Positions 1-6,741 of a stretch of 22,871 nt of DNA are shown one piece after another. Every line of letters starts with the position of its first letter. Within the stretch, counting starts at the first letter, position 1. A program made the translations under genes and the position numbers. Under the pieces are notes generated by a model. It saw only the letters and a program-made list of their open reading frames with translations. It was not told the DNA's origin and searched no databases. Source of the DNA: a virus; the IMG/VR virus record IMGVR_UViG_3300032665_000198, positions 1-22,871 of that record; one strand, 5' to 3'.

Positions 1-177
1 CATAAAAAATCAGAACATTGGTTGTCTTCTTGGATTAAGGAAGGCAAGAAGGGCAAGTTTATGAGTATTGCCAATAAGCCCAAAGACATCCCCAAGACTA
101 ACGCTCCGGTTGGCAGCAAGCCCGTAAGACATTCCGATATTGATGCTATTGATCTGGACGAAGAAATCCCCTTCTAA
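1..177 (+). CDS. C-terminal part of a small phage protein with an SSB-like acidic tail (partial)
   Basis: Frame 1 is open from the left edge to a TAA at 175-177, giving 58 residues; the start lies outside the window. The visible part holds a basic, tryptophan-containing stretch (HWLSSWIKEGKKGKFMSIA) and ends in an acidic tail, DLDEEIPF. Bacterial and phage single-stranded DNA-binding proteins end in a similar acidic tip (DDDIPF), which recruits partner proteins. That tip and the position ahead of HNH-type genes suggest a replication or recombination role, but the family cannot be fixed from this fragment. Another small phage protein with a convergent IPF tail is possible. It is followed by a 41-bp gap before the next plus-strand gene. 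Confidence 0.55.
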   Translation, partial: HKKSEHWLSSWIKEGKKGKFMSIANKPKDIPKTNAPVGSKPVRHSDIDAIDLDEEIPF

Positions 178-218
178 AACGGGTTGCGCGCTACTTAGAA
201 CGGGCATACTATTGTTGC

Positions 219-728
219 ATGAAAATATGCTTCAAATGCTTAATCAAAAAACCCTTATCTAGTTTTTACAAACACCCCCAGATGGCTGACGGTCATCTGG
301 GGAAATGTAAAGATTGTGCTAAGGCGGACGTTTTATTGCATAGGCAAAATAACATTGAGGAAGTGCGTAAATACGACCGCACCAGAGGCCGTACCGAAAA
401 AAGAAGGCAATTAAATAAAATAATACGCATAAATTTATCTGCAAAAGAAAAAGCCATAAACGCGCTACGGCGGCAAAAATGGGCAAAAAAAAATACAATC
501 AAACGCGCTGCTCACATTATTGTTGGTAATGCAATTAAAAATGGTAATCTAATTCCATGTCCATGTGAGCGGTGTGGAAACAAAAAAGTTGATGCCCACC
601 ATGAAGATTACACAAAAGCATTGAGTGTTAATTGGCTCTGCCGTAATTGCCACGGCAAAAGACATCAGGAAATAAATGACGAGCGAAGAGCCAAGCAAAG
701 AGAGAATACGGGATATATTAAGAGTTAG
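219..728 (+). CDS. HNH endonuclease with N-terminal zinc finger
   Basis: This is a 169-residue protein with two cysteine clusters. The N-terminus has CFKC (Cys4, Cys7) and CKDC (Cys30, Cys33), a probable zinc ribbon common in small phage HNH proteins. The C-terminal half has CERC (Cys116, Cys119), AHHEDY (His127-His128) and CRNCHGKRH (Cys141, Cys144, His145, His149), the pattern of a zinc-bound beta-beta-alpha-metal HNH nuclease. Between them lies a Lys/Arg-rich helical stretch. The gene is strikingly AT-rich with long A runs, unlike its GC-richer neighbours, and no clear Shine-Dalgarno precedes ATG 219. Both fit a free-standing, homing-type HNH gene that entered this genome. The DNA target is unknown. 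Confidence 0.82.
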   Translation: MKICFKCLIKKPLSSFYKHPQMADGHLGKCKDCAKADVLLHRQNNIEEVRKYDRTRGRTEKRRQLNKIIRINLSAKEKAINALRRQKWAKKNTIKRAAHIIVGNAIKNGNLIPCPCERCGNKKVDAHHEDYTKALSVNWLCRNCHGKRHQEINDERRAKQRENTGYIKS

Positions 729-843
729 GGGAATAGTCTCTGAGATATTCAAAATATGGCCCGACGCTAGAATTATCAGAAACACCTTTAAGAAGAAAAA
801 TGCTCAGACAGCGCCAGCCACGGAAGATCGACAAAAAGTATAA
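676..843 (+). CDS. Small overlapping ORF, 55 aa, unknown function
   Basis: An ATG at 676 lies five bases after an AGGA (667-670), a good ribosome-binding site placed inside the end of the HNH gene. The ORF runs 55 codons to TAA 841-843. It therefore overlaps the preceding gene by 53 bp and the next gene, which starts at 800, by 44 bp. Its product is charged and helical (MTSEEPSKERIRDILRVRG at the start, then SEIFKIWPDARIIRN). It bridges an otherwise untranslated stretch between two plus-strand genes, which supports it as a real, translationally linked small gene. I do not recognise the family. Confidence 0.5.
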   Translation: MTSEEPSKERIRDILRVRGIVSEIFKIWPDARIIRNTFKKKNAQTAPATEDRQKV

Positions 844-1168
844 GGGCATCATAGCCCAGCTTCCGTGCGCTATCTGCGGGATGGTCGGCGTCCATGTCGC
901 CCATATCCGCTATACCAGCGCAAAAGACGGCGCTGACCTCACTGGCGCGGGCAGGAAGCCCGATGACTGGCGAGTGCTTCCACTATGCCCCAGACATCAT
1001 GTCCACGGCCCAGATGCACAGCATTCCATGAGCGAAGAGCAATTCTGGCGCAACCACGGGATAAACCCCTACGCCCTCGCCAAGGCCCTATACACCTCAA
1101 AGGATGACGTACCGTTTATGGAGCGGCTGGTGCAGCATGCCCAGAGGCTGTTCCCATCAGAACCGTAA
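800..1168 (+). CDS. HNH-like recombination-type nuclease (DUF968/Ref-like)
   Basis: This is a 122-residue protein. Residues 1-20 are basic; then come LPCAICG (Cys23, Cys26), VAHIRY (His35), LPLCPRHHVHGPDAQHSM (Cys63, His66, His67, His75) and EEQFWRNHGINP. The zinc-cysteine pair, central His and C-x-x-H-H with a following FW...HGI are typical of phage HNH-fold proteins of the DUF968 / Ref type, which act in recombination or as structure- or RecA-linked nucleases. Function here is inferred from family resemblance. It is the last plus-strand gene; its 3' 53 bp overlap the 3' end of the minus-strand Rz gene, and its TAA (1166-1168) directly abuts the Rz1 stop (1169-1171, opposite strand). Confidence 0.75.
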   Translation: MLRQRQPRKIDKKYKGIIAQLPCAICGMVGVHVAHIRYTSAKDGADLTGAGRKPDDWRVLPLCPRHHVHGPDAQHSMSEEQFWRNHGINPYALAKALYTSKDDVPFMERLVQHAQRLFPSEP

Positions 1169-1601
1169 TTACTTCTTGGGCGGCTGTGAGTTGTCTAATG
1201 GCATCGTCCCCGTCGCGGGCGATGGTGACAAGATCGTCAGCAGTCTTTGGGTCAAGTTCGGCTCGCGTTTCTGCATGATCCACGCTGGCACCGTTATTTG
1301 TGGCGGCGGGACAGACGGCGCGGATTGACATCCGCTTAGAGCCATTAGCAATGGCAATACGCAAATCTTCCATCTGTTTGTTGGCATCCTGCATCTCCTG
1401 CGTATGCGCCTTGTCTATAGCGGCAATCTTGTTTTCGCTGTCCGTCTTGTATTTCAGGCTGACCTTGGCGACCTCTCCCATGGCTGATGAGTAGCCTTTG
1501 CTATAGGTATCATGCATCGCCCAGAAATGGTAGGCACCAAGCGCAATGATGGCCCCGCCAGCCAAGAGATATTTCCAATTTGACAGCAGAAATATAGGCA
1601 T
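1116..1601 (-). CDS. Rz: Inner-membrane spanin (i-spanin, Rz-like)
   Basis: This is a 161-residue protein with a single N-terminal membrane segment (about residues 10-28, LLAGGAIIALGAYHFW), followed by a long charged, coiled-coil-like periplasmic region (about 40-95) and an Ala-rich end. Rz proteins anchor in the inner membrane and join the outer-membrane lipoprotein Rz1 to fuse or disrupt the outer membrane at the end of lysis. Assignment rests on this topology and on the lipoprotein gene nested inside it in another frame, the hallmark arrangement. Its ATG shares a base with the upstream gene's stop (TAATG at 1599-1603), so it is probably coupled. Its last 53 bp overlap the opposing plus-strand HNH-like gene. 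Confidence 0.85.
   Translation of the reverse strand: MPIFLLSNWKYLLAGGAIIALGAYHFWAMHDTYSKGYSSAMGEVAKVSLKYKTDSENKIAAIDKAHTQEMQDANKQMEDLRIAIANGSKRMSIRAVCPAATNNGASVDHAETRAELDPKTADDLVTIARDGDDAIRQLTAAQEVITVLMGTASGHAAPAAP
1169..1387 (-). CDS. Rz1: Outer-membrane spanin lipoprotein (Rz1), nested in Rz
   Basis: This 72-residue ORF lies entirely within Rz in a different frame. It has a short basic start (MPTNRWK), a hydrophobic stretch and a clear lipobox, LMALSGC, with the lipidated cysteine at residue 20. The mature part would be 53 residues and starts proline-rich (QSAPSVPPPQITVP), as is usual for Rz1. An AGGAG (1395-1399, minus strand) lies seven bases before the ATG, so it has its own ribosome-binding site inside the Rz coding sequence. 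Rz1 sits in the inner leaflet of the outer membrane and pairs with Rz across the periplasm. Its stop directly abuts the stop of the convergent plus-strand gene. Confidence 0.88.
   Translation of the reverse strand: MPTNRWKICVLPLLMALSGCQSAPSVPPPQITVPAWIMQKREPNLTQRLLTILSPSPATGTMPLDNSQPPKK
1388..1399 (-). promoter_or_regulatory. Ribosome-binding site for nested Rz1
   Basis: AGGAG occupies 1399-1395 on the minus strand with a 7-base spacer to the Rz1 ATG at 1387. It lies within the Rz reading frame and decides the Rz1 start. Confidence 0.75.
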
Positions 1602-1873
1602 TATCCGCCATTCTTGGAATTAAGCACCTGTGACCGCTTGATCGTGTGGCCCACCAAGGCACCCAGATTAGCAATGATGCCGCCACCAACCGTTACCGGG
1701 TCCATGCTGGTCAGGAGAGAGTGCAGATTGTTGGCCGTCGTGATCCACATCATGATCCCCGTGTGGGATATCTGGACAAGATCGTCCTCCAAGAAATGGA
1801 GAAACCTAAGCACTTTCACCCATGTTGAAGTCGGACTGTAGTACCAATCTGGTCCGGGCTGTAGTGCCGTCAT
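1601..1873 (-). CDS. Small protein upstream of Rz, unknown function
   Basis: This is a 90-residue ORF preceded by AAGGA with a nine-base spacer to ATG 1873, and ending in a stop that shares a base with the Rz start. It has an aromatic N-terminal part (DWYYSPTSTWVKVLRFLHFL) and a moderately hydrophobic, glycine-rich C-terminal segment (VTVGGGIIANLGALVGHTIK) that could be a weak membrane or amphipathic helix. I do not recognise the family. Tight linkage to the spanins makes a lysis or membrane role possible, but a minor structural or unrelated role is equally allowed. Confidence 0.65.
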   Translation of the reverse strand: MTALQPGPDWYYSPTSTWVKVLRFLHFLEDDLVQISHTGIMMWITTANNLHSLLTSMDPVTVGGGIIANLGALVGHTIKRSQVLNSKNGG

Positions 1874-1904
1874 ATCAAATAGTCCTTAGCAATGCCTAGA
1901 TATT

Positions 1905-2102
1905 TCATGTGACATTGCGTCTACGGTGCATTGAGTTGAGAATTTCAATGAGCTTGTTAACTGCCGCATCGCATGCAGCTTTGTCGCACGTTCCGTCTGG
2001 ATTGAAAGACCCCGGAGTCTCAAACGTAACAGTGCGGCCATTGGCATCCACAAAGGTGCCCTTGATCTTTTCCAAAGAGTTTTCTGGGTATGTATAGGTC
2101 AT
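1905..2102 (-). CDS. Small protein, 65 aa, unknown function
   Basis: The start is taken at ATG 2102 (MTYTYPENSLEKIKG...), because it forms an ATGA overlap with the stop of the upstream gene (2099-2101), the coupling style used across this block. A longer reading to 2165 would lie inside the upstream gene and adds an unlikely Trp/His/Cys-rich leader. The protein has a beta-like N-terminal part (IKGTFVDANGRTVTFE), a CDKAAC pair of cysteines, and a basic end (MHRRRNVT). It follows virion-protein genes and precedes the spanin group. The family is unknown. Confidence 0.65.
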   Translation of the reverse strand: MTYTYPENSLEKIKGTFVDANGRTVTFETPGSFNPDGTCDKAACDAAVNKLIEILNSMHRRRNVT

Positions 2103-2632
2103 GTGAAAATGCAGGAAACAGTGCCGCTTGTGCCAAGGGGATTGCTGCCGCCAAACCACAGCCATTGCGAATAGGTTGATCCGTCCGTGGAATAGGACGC
2201 AGACGCCGAAGTAAAGTTTGTCCCATTAGCGTTGAGATTGGTAAAACAGCTAGGAGAAACATATGGAGTAGTACAACTTAAACCGAAATACGAAGGGCCA
2301 ATCTGAGCTATAGCATCACAAAAAGCACCGCCCGCAAAAGACAGGGTATTGGGAGAAATGCTGCCAATACCTAAAAGTTGGCTATAACCATAGTCCCCAT
2401 AACCATCATCACCAACGGTTAGTGAAATGACTTCTAACGCAGCCTGTGTACCGTAAAAGTTAGCAATGCTGATTGTTCCACCTGTCGGAACAGGGCCGTA
2501 AGTTCCGCTAGTACCGGAGTTTACATAAGACCCACCAGCATAGTAATTAGCAAGCGATGGCGACGAGGGGCCGCCAAATTCACCTTTAATGTCATTCAAG
2601 GAAAGCGGAACGCCGGGACCGGGAAGCGCCAT
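2099..2632 (-). CDS. Probable virion/tail-tip protein, Gly/Ser/Tyr-rich
   Basis: This is a 177-residue protein whose N-terminal 60 residues carry a module I recognise from many phage structural proteins: LSLNDIKGEFGG, a SLANYYAGGSYV segment, and TGGTISIANFYG. The rest is rich in Gly, Ser, Tyr and Asn with scattered cysteines and looks like a beta-rich surface domain. Its ATG shares a base with the stop of the S74 fibre gene (TAATG at 2630-2634), so the two are probably made together and may be parts of the same tail appendage. Location in the particle is inferred; the C-terminal domain is not recognised. Confidence 0.7.
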   Translation of the reverse strand: MALPGPGVPLSLNDIKGEFGGPSSPSLANYYAGGSYVNSGTSGTYGPVPTGGTISIANFYGTQAALEVISLTVGDDGYGDYGYSQLLGIGSISPNTLSFAGGAFCDAIAQIGPSYFGLSCTTPYVSPSCFTNLNANGTNFTSASASYSTDGSTYSQWLWFGGSNPLGTSGTVSCIFT

Positions 2633-3666
2633 TAAATCCCCCCGATCTTCTTAGACAGCGCATCAATCAGTATCTGCTGCTCCTTGATGGCCTCAACCAG
2701 CAGCGGAACAAGCCGCGCGTAGTCCAGAGTCAGGTACTGCGGGTCAATGGGGGCCGGGGCGACAACCTCTGGCATGATAGCCCTGACATCCTGCGCCGAC
2801 AGGCCAACCTCACGAACCGGCTTGTAGCCCAGAGCCTGCGCCTTTGCGTTAGCCTCGTAATAGAACCCTTTTAACGACATGACTTTGGCAAGAGCGCCAT
2901 CAATATATCCAAGGCGCGTTTTTAGGCGATCATCCGAATAGTACGCAACCACGTTGCCCCCGGCATAAAGAGTGCCAGCAACAGAAAAATCACCAGACGC
3001 ATTGGTTGCGTAAGTGGCGTAAGTGGCATTGGTTGCATTAGTCGCATTAGTCGCATTGGTCGCATTAGTGGCAGTAGCTGCATTGCCCGAAATGTTTATG
3101 CCCCATGTGCCACTTGCACCAGAGCCAGTCTTGCTTGGCGCATAGGTAGTCACATATGTCTGAGTAGCCGCCGTAGCGCCGCTGATGGACAAATTCGTTC
3201 CGTCAAAGGTCAGATTGCTCGACCCCGACAGGAACCCGCCACTATTGAAGATAACCTGCGTGTTCGCACCCACAGCACTGGCTGTATTGTCTGCTTCAGC
3301 AACATTCGTGCCGTCGCTAATCAGCAGCACACGGAAACCAACTGGAAGCGTATAGGGTGTCCCGCCACTGGTAACGCTAAAGGTCACGCTATAGCCATTC
3401 AGCGTAGCGCCATTGTAGATCGACCATATTCCGCCCACACCGCTCGGCAACTTGTAGGCTACGTTGCCAGACAGACTGCCGCTGATCTCAAGATTTGGGG
3501 GGGTGTACTGGGTCGCCGACAGCGTTACCGTGCCGGACGTAGCCGAAAGGCTTGTAACCCCGCCAAAGGCCGCGTCAATGTAGTTCCAGTTAGCGTTAAC
3601 CGGAACGTCCCAGTCGCCAACATAGCTGCCGTTTGTAGGCGTATTCAGGTTTTTATTAGTCGTCAT
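2632..3666 (-). CDS. Tail fibre/spike protein with C-terminal S74 intramolecular chaperone
   Basis: This is a 344-residue protein. The N-terminal part (about 1-130) is beta-rich with GTVTLSATQ- and NLEISGSLSGN-like stretches. A fibre motif, GASGTWGINISGNAATAT, at 184-200 is followed by a run of Asn-Ala-Thr triplets (about 197-222). The C-terminal ~100 residues are an S74 chaperone: YYSDDRLK (Ser244, Lys249), LKGFYYEANAKA, VGLSAQDVRAIMPEVV, and a final coiled-coil helix. In known S74 proteins, this domain drives trimerisation and then cuts itself off just before the Ser, using the Ser-Lys pair seen here. A strong AGGAG (3673-3677) precedes the ATG by six bases. Confidence 0.85.
   Translation of the reverse strand: MTTNKNLNTPTNGSYVGDWDVPVNANWNYIDAAFGGVTSLSATSGTVTLSATQYTPPNLEISGSLSGNVAYKLPSGVGGIWSIYNGATLNGYSVTFSVTSGGTPYTLPVGFRVLLISDGTNVAEADNTASAVGANTQVIFNSGGFLSGSSNLTFDGTNLSISGATAATQTYVTTYAPSKTGSGASGTWGINISGNAATATNATNATNATNATNATYATYATNASGDFSVAGTLYAGGNVVAYYSDDRLKTRLGYIDGALAKVMSLKGFYYEANAKAQALGYKPVREVGLSAQDVRAIMPEVVAPAPIDPQYLTLDYARLVPLLVEAIKEQQILIDALSKKIGGI
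3001..3081 (-). repeat. Asn-Ala-Thr triplet repeat tract in the S74 fibre
   Basis: Nine-base units encoding Asn-Ala-Thr (two as Tyr-Ala-Thr) are repeated about eight times in tandem, at residues about 196-222 of the fibre. Such tracts form regular shafts in trimeric fibres. The tandem DNA could gain or lose units in frame. Confidence 0.8.
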
Positions 3667-3677
3667 ATACGTCTCCT
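3667..3677 (-). promoter_or_regulatory. Strong ribosome-binding site overlapping a stop codon
   Basis: On the minus strand the TAG stop of the 1020-aa gene (3678-3676) runs directly into AGGAG (3677-3673), six bases before the ATG of the S74 fibre gene. Termination and re-initiation are therefore physically linked. Confidence 0.7.
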
Positions 3678-6600
3678 AGACGCTCTCGTTGGCTATAGCC
3701 AGCGCATGTGTAATGGCTTCATCAGGCACAGACAGCAAAGGCTTGGTCTGGCTGTTATGAGACTTCTTGGCCTTGTCAGCCAGCGCAACAAGGCGGTCGG
3801 CTTCGGATGCATGGTTTACAGCACCACCGGACGCACGGCCTACGCGGCCACCGTCCGCTTGGGCATAATCCTTCGCATTTGCTAGGTAATGACCAGCCAT
3901 TAGAGCCGTTGGATTTGTAAGTGCCCGGCCCACTTTACCAGCGCCACGGCGAATTACACCGACATTGCTTTTAGCGCCGGACATGGCCCTTTTTGCAGCC
4001 ATTTTATCCGCAATGTGCTCAGCACCCCCCTCAAGGGCCTCGCCAGCAATAAATCCCATCGGGCCATGCCCTAAAGAATATCCAATAAGACCAGCCCCAG
4101 CTCTACGGCTTGCTTTCCCGAACATATCGGAAAGGAAAGAGTGATGACTCATCAAAGATGTGGGCTTGGCGTTATTTATATTATGAACAGTATGAATGTG
4201 CTTTGCCGCTTTAAGAGAATCAGGGTTAGAGGAAAAAGCCCTATTTAATACAGGGCTTCCATTAGGATTAGACAACAAAGCAGATATTTTCTTGTCTGGA
4301 TTAAGAGAGAGCCCATCATTTTTTAGGACAGAATGCTGAACCCAAGAGTTAACAGCGTTCGCCCCCTCCGATCCGTCTCCGCCCATAGCGTTTATGAGCT
4401 GCCCGTGCGCGTTTGGACCGGCTTTGGGGTCAAACAAGGGCTTTACAAGCGATTGCTGTACCTGTGTATGTATGTCTGGATTATCCGTGGGGATGAGAAA
4501 CCCCGTGTTTTCGTCCTTTGGCATAGCCTTTGTTATTGTCTTTGCTGCATTAACAATCGGATTGTTAAGGCCATTGGGGTTTTCAAACATATTTTTGTAT
4601 TCGCGGTAATACTGCGAAGCATTTTTGACATGGCTCGCCATCGCTTTACCGGCGTCAGGGCCTTCAGAAGACAAAAACTTACCACTCTCTGCGGAATCTT
4701 GTATAAATTTGTCATAAGAATTCATGACTGCGCCCATAGCGGCACGATCATTTCCGTCTGCTTCATTTAGAAGATTTGACAATTTCTTCCGGGTCCATAA
4801 AACCTGACTTGCGTTAATATCGTTGGCACCAAACTGCGTATTGCCATTTGTGAACACATCATTGATGTGGTTAATTGCCTCTTGCGTCTTTGGAAGTGCC
4901 GTCTCTTTCATAATTTCTTCTTGGGTAGAAGGAATCATTTTCTTAGAAAGATTGTCTTGCACGGTGTCGAAGAATGGCTTCGTATCCATCGTGGCCCCAA
5001 AAGAACCCTGAATCCCGCCAAGTGCATTATATTCAGCAATAGATTTGTTATATTTATTTGCTATAGCTTTTTCTAAATTAGAGGCTACAGCAGTATCAGA
5101 CGGGGCTGCCGCCCCAGAAATAGACGATGCAGCGTTTGCCAGTTTTTCATTATTTCCCTGAACAACGTCTGCAACTGCTGCCCTAGCAGCAGGCAATGGG
5201 GCAGTTTGGTTTACAACCGGAGTGGGCGTACCTAGCCCAAAACCCTTCATAAGACCCTCGCGGATCACAGGATCAGAGCGACCCTTTGTTTTCAAGGATT
5301 CTGCAAGAGCGGTCTTAGCGTCCTCGCTCAGATCGTTTGCCGACATAGTGTTTCCAGAAATACGGCGAATGTCGCTGTCTATTTCTGGAACAATGTTTCC
5401 AGCCTTGTCCAAGGCATTATATGTGCCGGGAGCAATTTTGCTTATGCCCTTGGTAAGAATACCGCCGGGGTTAAGTGGGTTTACAAACTCTCCGGCAGCA
5501 CTAACGCCCTTACCAGCCGCCCGCAAAAAGTCTCCCGCCGTAGCTACGCCACGCCCTGTAGCGCCAATACCGGCCCCGATGGGGGCAGCAATTTTACCAA
5601 GATTACCAACCGTCTCACCGGCACGCGCAGCCGCGCTCCCCACCCTACCAAGGACGCTGCCAGTCTTTGCGGCTGTCAAGCCTGCGCCACCAGCAACTAC
5701 GGAAGCGTCCATAGCTACAGACGCGGGGTCATGTGCTAGGTAGTTCTCAAAATTTTCCCACGAACTATATTTGTTCCCATAGGAATTGACCATATTGTCA
5801 ATAAGGGCCTCATCATTGGCTTTTTGTTCCGAGTCTTGCTCGTGACCAGCATATCCAGCAATCTTAGACCGCAAGCCGGTGCCAACCTGCTTAAGCATGT
5901 TCCAAGTGTCGCTCGGATTCAAAACAAGATCAGCAACTCCAGCAACCGCGTGTCCAACAGACGAGGGGGCGTTATAAGCCGTTTCCTCGGCGGCCTGCCA
6001 AGGTGTCAGCTTTTCTTGCATGTAATCTTCGCCCATCTTCTTGGCTAGAAGATTGCGAACGTCTTCAACGCGCTTTCCAACCAGCCCATTAGCAGCGGCG
6101 GCTTTCTGGCCGATAACATCTTCGATCTTATCCATGGGGTCGGCATTATAAATATTGTTAAACCCGCTAGTTCCAAACCAGTGGGCTCCGTACTTAGTGG
6201 CATCAGACACCGGAATACCCATGCTACGAAGCGCATCGGCATTTTTGTTCCCAAGATAACTAATCATTTGCCGACTGAGATCGGGAACGGTCCTCATAGC
6301 TAGAATCTGGTCGTCAGATTTCCCCTGAACCAAATCAGGGCGCGCCTGTTTAAGTGTGTTAAGCCATGTAGTAGTTGTAAATTGACCAAGGCCAAGAGCA
6401 GAGCTTGTCTTAGCCTTGGCGTTAGGATCGCCACCAGACTCGCTATTAATGACCTTGTCTTCATAAGACTGGTATCTGGGATTTTTCGGAACTGGCGCTG
6501 CACTAGGCGCTTGTTCCTGATTACCAGAATTTAAGTAATTCTTGCGCCAAGCAATAAATTCCGGGTCCGTTATGTCAGCAGAGTGATCTACGGGATCGGT

Positions 6601-6738
6601 GTGCTTTGGTACATCCTCAGGCGCAGCAAGTTGCTGACTCGGCTGCGGCGCGGCTTGCACATCAGTAGAGTCCTGATCTGGGGCATCAGTAACATCAAAC
6701 GGCGTCTCTAGTCCCAGAACGTCAGATTCGTATCCCAT
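3676..6738 (-). CDS. Virion-associated lytic transglycosylase / ejection-type protein
   Basis: This is a 1020-residue protein, numbered from ATG 6738, which follows an AGGGG. A TTG three bases upstream is a less likely start. After an acidic, Pro/Gln-rich leader (1-85) comes a soluble-lytic-transglycosylase domain (about 88-195): VINSESGGDPNAKA with the catalytic Glu at 100, SALGLGQFTTTTW, and later a YGAHWFG motif. This cuts peptidoglycan as DNA enters. The remaining ~800 residues are mostly helical, with a Gly/Ala-rich hydrophobic stretch (about 340-420) and another near the end (IGYSLGHGPMGFIAGEAL), fitting an internal protein ejected into the envelope like T7 gp16. The C-terminus carries ADGGRVGRASGGAVNH, a motif echoed in neighbouring virion proteins. 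Confidence 0.8.
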   Translation of the reverse strand: MGYESDVLGLETPFDVTDAPDQDSTDVQAAPQPSQQLAAPEDVPKHTDPVDHSADITDPEFIAWRKNYLNSGNQEQAPSAAPVPKNPRYQSYEDKVINSESGGDPNAKAKTSSALGLGQFTTTTWLNTLKQARPDLVQGKSDDQILAMRTVPDLSRQMISYLGNKNADALRSMGIPVSDATKYGAHWFGTSGFNNIYNADPMDKIEDVIGQKAAAANGLVGKRVEDVRNLLAKKMGEDYMQEKLTPWQAAEETAYNAPSSVGHAVAGVADLVLNPSDTWNMLKQVGTGLRSKIAGYAGHEQDSEQKANDEALIDNMVNSYGNKYSSWENFENYLAHDPASVAMDASVVAGGAGLTAAKTGSVLGRVGSAAARAGETVGNLGKIAAPIGAGIGATGRGVATAGDFLRAAGKGVSAAGEFVNPLNPGGILTKGISKIAPGTYNALDKAGNIVPEIDSDIRRISGNTMSANDLSEDAKTALAESLKTKGRSDPVIREGLMKGFGLGTPTPVVNQTAPLPAARAAVADVVQGNNEKLANAASSISGAAAPSDTAVASNLEKAIANKYNKSIAEYNALGGIQGSFGATMDTKPFFDTVQDNLSKKMIPSTQEEIMKETALPKTQEAINHINDVFTNGNTQFGANDINASQVLWTRKKLSNLLNEADGNDRAAMGAVMNSYDKFIQDSAESGKFLSSEGPDAGKAMASHVKNASQYYREYKNMFENPNGLNNPIVNAAKTITKAMPKDENTGFLIPTDNPDIHTQVQQSLVKPLFDPKAGPNAHGQLINAMGGDGSEGANAVNSWVQHSVLKNDGLSLNPDKKISALLSNPNGSPVLNRAFSSNPDSLKAAKHIHTVHNINNAKPTSLMSHHSFLSDMFGKASRRAGAGLIGYSLGHGPMGFIAGEALEGGAEHIADKMAAKRAMSGAKSNVGVIRRGAGKVGRALTNPTALMAGHYLANAKDYAQADGGRVGRASGGAVNHASEADRLVALADKAKKSHNSQTKPLLSVPDEAITHALAIANESV

Positions 6739-6741
6739 CAA

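Noticed and set aside
184-211. Promoter-like TTGCGC and CATACT boxes before the HNH gene
   Set aside because: Both boxes match consensus poorly and the ATG would be only a few bases after the -10 box.
1614-1841. Plus-strand frames opposite the 90-aa gene
   Set aside because: No start signals; the minus-strand gene has a good AAGGA and a coupled stop.
2103-2165. N-terminal extension of the 65-aa protein to 2165
   Set aside because: The extension lies inside the upstream gene; ATG 2102 gives an ATGA overlap matching the operon's style.
4333-4770. Plus-strand 145-aa frame
   Set aside because: It lies antisense to the 1020-aa transglycosylase gene, has no recognised motif and no isolated promoter or ribosome-binding site.
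6739-6741. TTG as start of the transglycosylase gene
   Set aside because: ATG 6738 follows immediately and is better spaced from AGGGG.
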